Shown: positions 32,146-33,917 of the stretch, piece after piece | Layout: each line of letters opens with the position of its first letter | How positions within the stretch are numbered: position 1 is the stretch's first letter | Assembly (NCBI GenBank): GCA_903958565.1 | Contig: CAJBTJ010000412.1 | Location: 1 to 33,917, forward strand | DNA length: 33,917 nt | Reading direction: 5' to 3' | Origin: an uncultured beta proteobacterium | GTDB lineage: Bacteria; Pseudomonadota; Gammaproteobacteria; Burkholderiales; Burkholderiaceae_B | Translations under genes and position numbers: made by a program | The notes under the pieces: model-generated | Told to the model about the DNA's origin: nothing | The model's input: the letters and a program-made list of their open reading frames with translations, nothing else | The model's database searches: none

Positions 32146-32206
32146 GCCGCATATTGTTGCGGCTGTTCGTAAAGATGCGTTGATCACCAATAGAGTATGT
32201 TGGTGA
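32146..32206 (+). repeat. Two successive hairpins in the coxB-coxA spacer
   Basis: GCCGCA (32146-32151) / TGCGGC (32158-32163), 6-nt loop; TCACCAA (32184-32190) / TTGGTGA (32200-32206), 9-nt loop. Confidence 0.5.
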
Positions 32207-32233
32207 CAGCTTAAAGCGGGATAGGAGTCCAAC

Positions 32234-33865
32234 ATGAGTAGCGTTCCAGCAGATCACGTAGCAGGTCACGGCCATGGTCATGGGCATGACCACGACCACG
32301 CACACGATCACGACCATCACGGCCCATCTTTGCATGGGTGGCGACGTTGGTTATTTGCGACCAACCATAAAGACATCGGAACGATGTACCTGATTTTCTC
32401 GTTCGCGATGCTGATGCTTGGGGGCGTCTTGGCGTTGTTGCTGCGTACGGAGCTGTTTCAGCCCGGCTTGCAGTTCTTCCGCCCTGAGTTGTTCAACCAA
32501 TTCACGACCATGCATGGCTTGATTATGGTGTTTGGCGCCATCATGCCCGCCTTTGTTGGCTTCGCGAACTGGATGATTCCTTTGCAGATTGGTGCATCGG
32601 ACATGGCCTTCGCGCGCATGAACAACTTCAGTTTCTGGCTCCTGCCAGTGGCGGGTATCTTGTTGTCGAGTTCGTTTTTTGTGCCAGGCGGTGCAACGGC
32701 AGCCGGCTGGACACTTTATGCGCCACTGACCTCGCAGATGGGTCCAGGAATGGACATGGCGATTTTTGCCATGCACCTCATGGGCGCCTCGTCCATTATG
32801 GGCGCGATTAACATCGTTGTGACGATTTTGAACATGCGCGCGCCTGGCATGACCTTGATGAAGATGCCTTTGTTTTGCTGGACATGGTTGATCACCGCTT
32901 ATCTGCTCATTGCTGTGATGCCTGTCTTGGCGGCTGCGATCACAATGGTCTTGACAGACCGTCACTTCGGCACAGGCTTCTTTAACGCAGCGGTTGGCGG
33001 TGACCCGGTTCTTTATCAGCATATTTTCTGGTTCTTCGGTCACCCCGAGGTATACATCATGATTTTGCCGGCGTTTGGAATAGTGTCGGCAATCATCCCA
33101 GCCTTCGCCCGTAAACAGCTGTTCGGTTATGCATCGATGGTGTATGCGACTGCATCGATCGCGATCCTCTCGTTCATTGTTTGGGCACACCACATGTTTG
33201 CGACCGGCATGCCGGTGACAGGCCAGCTGTACTTCATGTATGCGACGATGTTGATTTCTATCCCTACGGGTGTGAAAGTATTTAACTGGGTCGCGACGAT
33301 GTGGCGTGGCTCGATGACATTTGAAACACCGATGCTGTTTTCGATCGGCTTTATTTTCGTGTTTACGATCGGCGGATTTACCGGTTTGATCTTGTCAATG
33401 GCTCCAATCGATATTCAGGTGCACGATACGTATTACGTGGTCGCACACTTTCATTACGTATTGGTTGCCGGCTCCCTGTTTGGACTATTCGCAGGGACCT
33501 ATTACTGGCTACCCAAGTGGTCGGGATATATGTATGACGAACGCCTGGGCAAGTGGCACTTCTGGATGAGCATGATTTCGTTCAACATCACGTTCTTCCC
33601 GATGCACTTCATGGGCCTCGCCGGCATGCCACGGCGTTATGCAGACTATGCCGCACAGTTCACTGATTTCCACCAGGTCGCAACACTTGGTGCATTTTGG
33701 TTTGGTCTGTCGCAGCTCTTGTTCTTGTACATCGTGTTGAAATCATACGCTGGCAAAGGCGAACGGGCTGCCGCCAAGCCATGGGAAGGTGCTGAAGGTT
33801 TGGAGTGGACGGTACCTTCGCCTGCCCCATTCCATACGTTCGAAACACCCCCCGAGGTTAAGTAA
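32234..33865 (+). CDS. coxA: Cytochrome c oxidase subunit I
   Basis: WLFATNHKDIGTMYLIF, WFFGHPEVYIMILPAFGIVS, HDTYYVVAHFHYVL. His-rich N-terminal extension. Confidence 0.97.
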   Translation: MSSVPADHVAGHGHGHGHDHDHAHDHDHHGPSLHGWRRWLFATNHKDIGTMYLIFSFAMLMLGGVLALLLRTELFQPGLQFFRPELFNQFTTMHGLIMVFGAIMPAFVGFANWMIPLQIGASDMAFARMNNFSFWLLPVAGILLSSSFFVPGGATAAGWTLYAPLTSQMGPGMDMAIFAMHLMGASSIMGAINIVVTILNMRAPGMTLMKMPLFCWTWLITAYLLIAVMPVLAAAITMVLTDRHFGTGFFNAAVGGDPVLYQHIFWFFGHPEVYIMILPAFGIVSAIIPAFARKQLFGYASMVYATASIAILSFIVWAHHMFATGMPVTGQLYFMYATMLISIPTGVKVFNWVATMWRGSMTFETPMLFSIGFIFVFTIGGFTGLILSMAPIDIQVHDTYYVVAHFHYVLVAGSLFGLFAGTYYWLPKWSGYMYDERLGKWHFWMSMISFNITFFPMHFMGLAGMPRRYADYAAQFTDFHQVATLGAFWFGLSQLLFLYIVLKSYAGKGERAAAKPWEGAEGLEWTVPSPAPFHTFETPPEVK

Positions 33866-33869
33866 GGCG

Positions 33870-33917
33870 ATGGGGATGACGCCAGAGCAACGTAAGAAAA
33901 ATAGACGGGCAGGTTTG
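33870..33917 (+). CDS. Truncated start of a small ORF, possibly a cytochrome oxidase small assembly protein
   Basis: ATG 4 nt after the coxA stop gives MGMTPEQRKKNRRAGL..., open to the window end. Resembles the short MTPEQR... protein that follows coxA in Burkholderiales (from memory). Confidence 0.5.
   Translation, partial: MGMTPEQRKKNRRAGL

Noticed and set aside
32264-32325. Tandem DNA repeat in the His-rich region of coxA
   Set aside because: The apparent periodicity comes from repeated CAY/GAY/GGY codons; not a regular nucleotide repeat.
32351-33193. 280-aa antisense ORF over coxA
   Set aside because: Composition (His/Arg/Gln/Asn-rich, low-complexity) is typical of the reverse frame of a membrane protein gene; coxA is unambiguous on the + strand.

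Overview
Bacterial chromosomal window that reads as betaproteobacterial (Burkholderiales, possibly Alcaligenaceae-like; taxonomy inferred only from gene order and protein flavour). It is densely packed with mostly housekeeping genes. Main content: petABC (cytochrome bc1), mscL, a Nif3-family gene, a membrane-anchored HtrA/DegS-like protease, an XRE regulator, tatABC, hinT-like, a near-complete his operon (hisG-D-B-H-A-F-I-E), murA, a BolA/IbaG-like gene, an ABC-2 transporter pair, mlaFEDAC, gltBD, a RAYT/Y1-transposase-like gene next to REP-like inverted repeats, a YjiK/SdiA-regulated-like gene, rpoH with a perfect CIRCE operator, a NUDIX gene, and coxB-coxA followed by a truncated small ORF. 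No rRNA, tRNA, CRISPR array or intact mobile element was seen. The most interesting item is the RAYT-like protein beside gltB: it keeps the family scaffold, but its HUH motif (SSLT in place of NHxH) and probable catalytic Tyr (W in place of Y) appear lost. A REP-like inverted repeat lies between this gene and the candidate gltB promoter. Other leads are the perfect CIRCE element abutting rpoH, the absence of hisC and mlaB from otherwise canonical clusters, a structured coxB leader, a two-hairpin coxB-coxA spacer, and a His-rich CoxA N-terminus. I did not find a convincing wholly new multi-gene system. All family calls are from motif recognition, without database searches.
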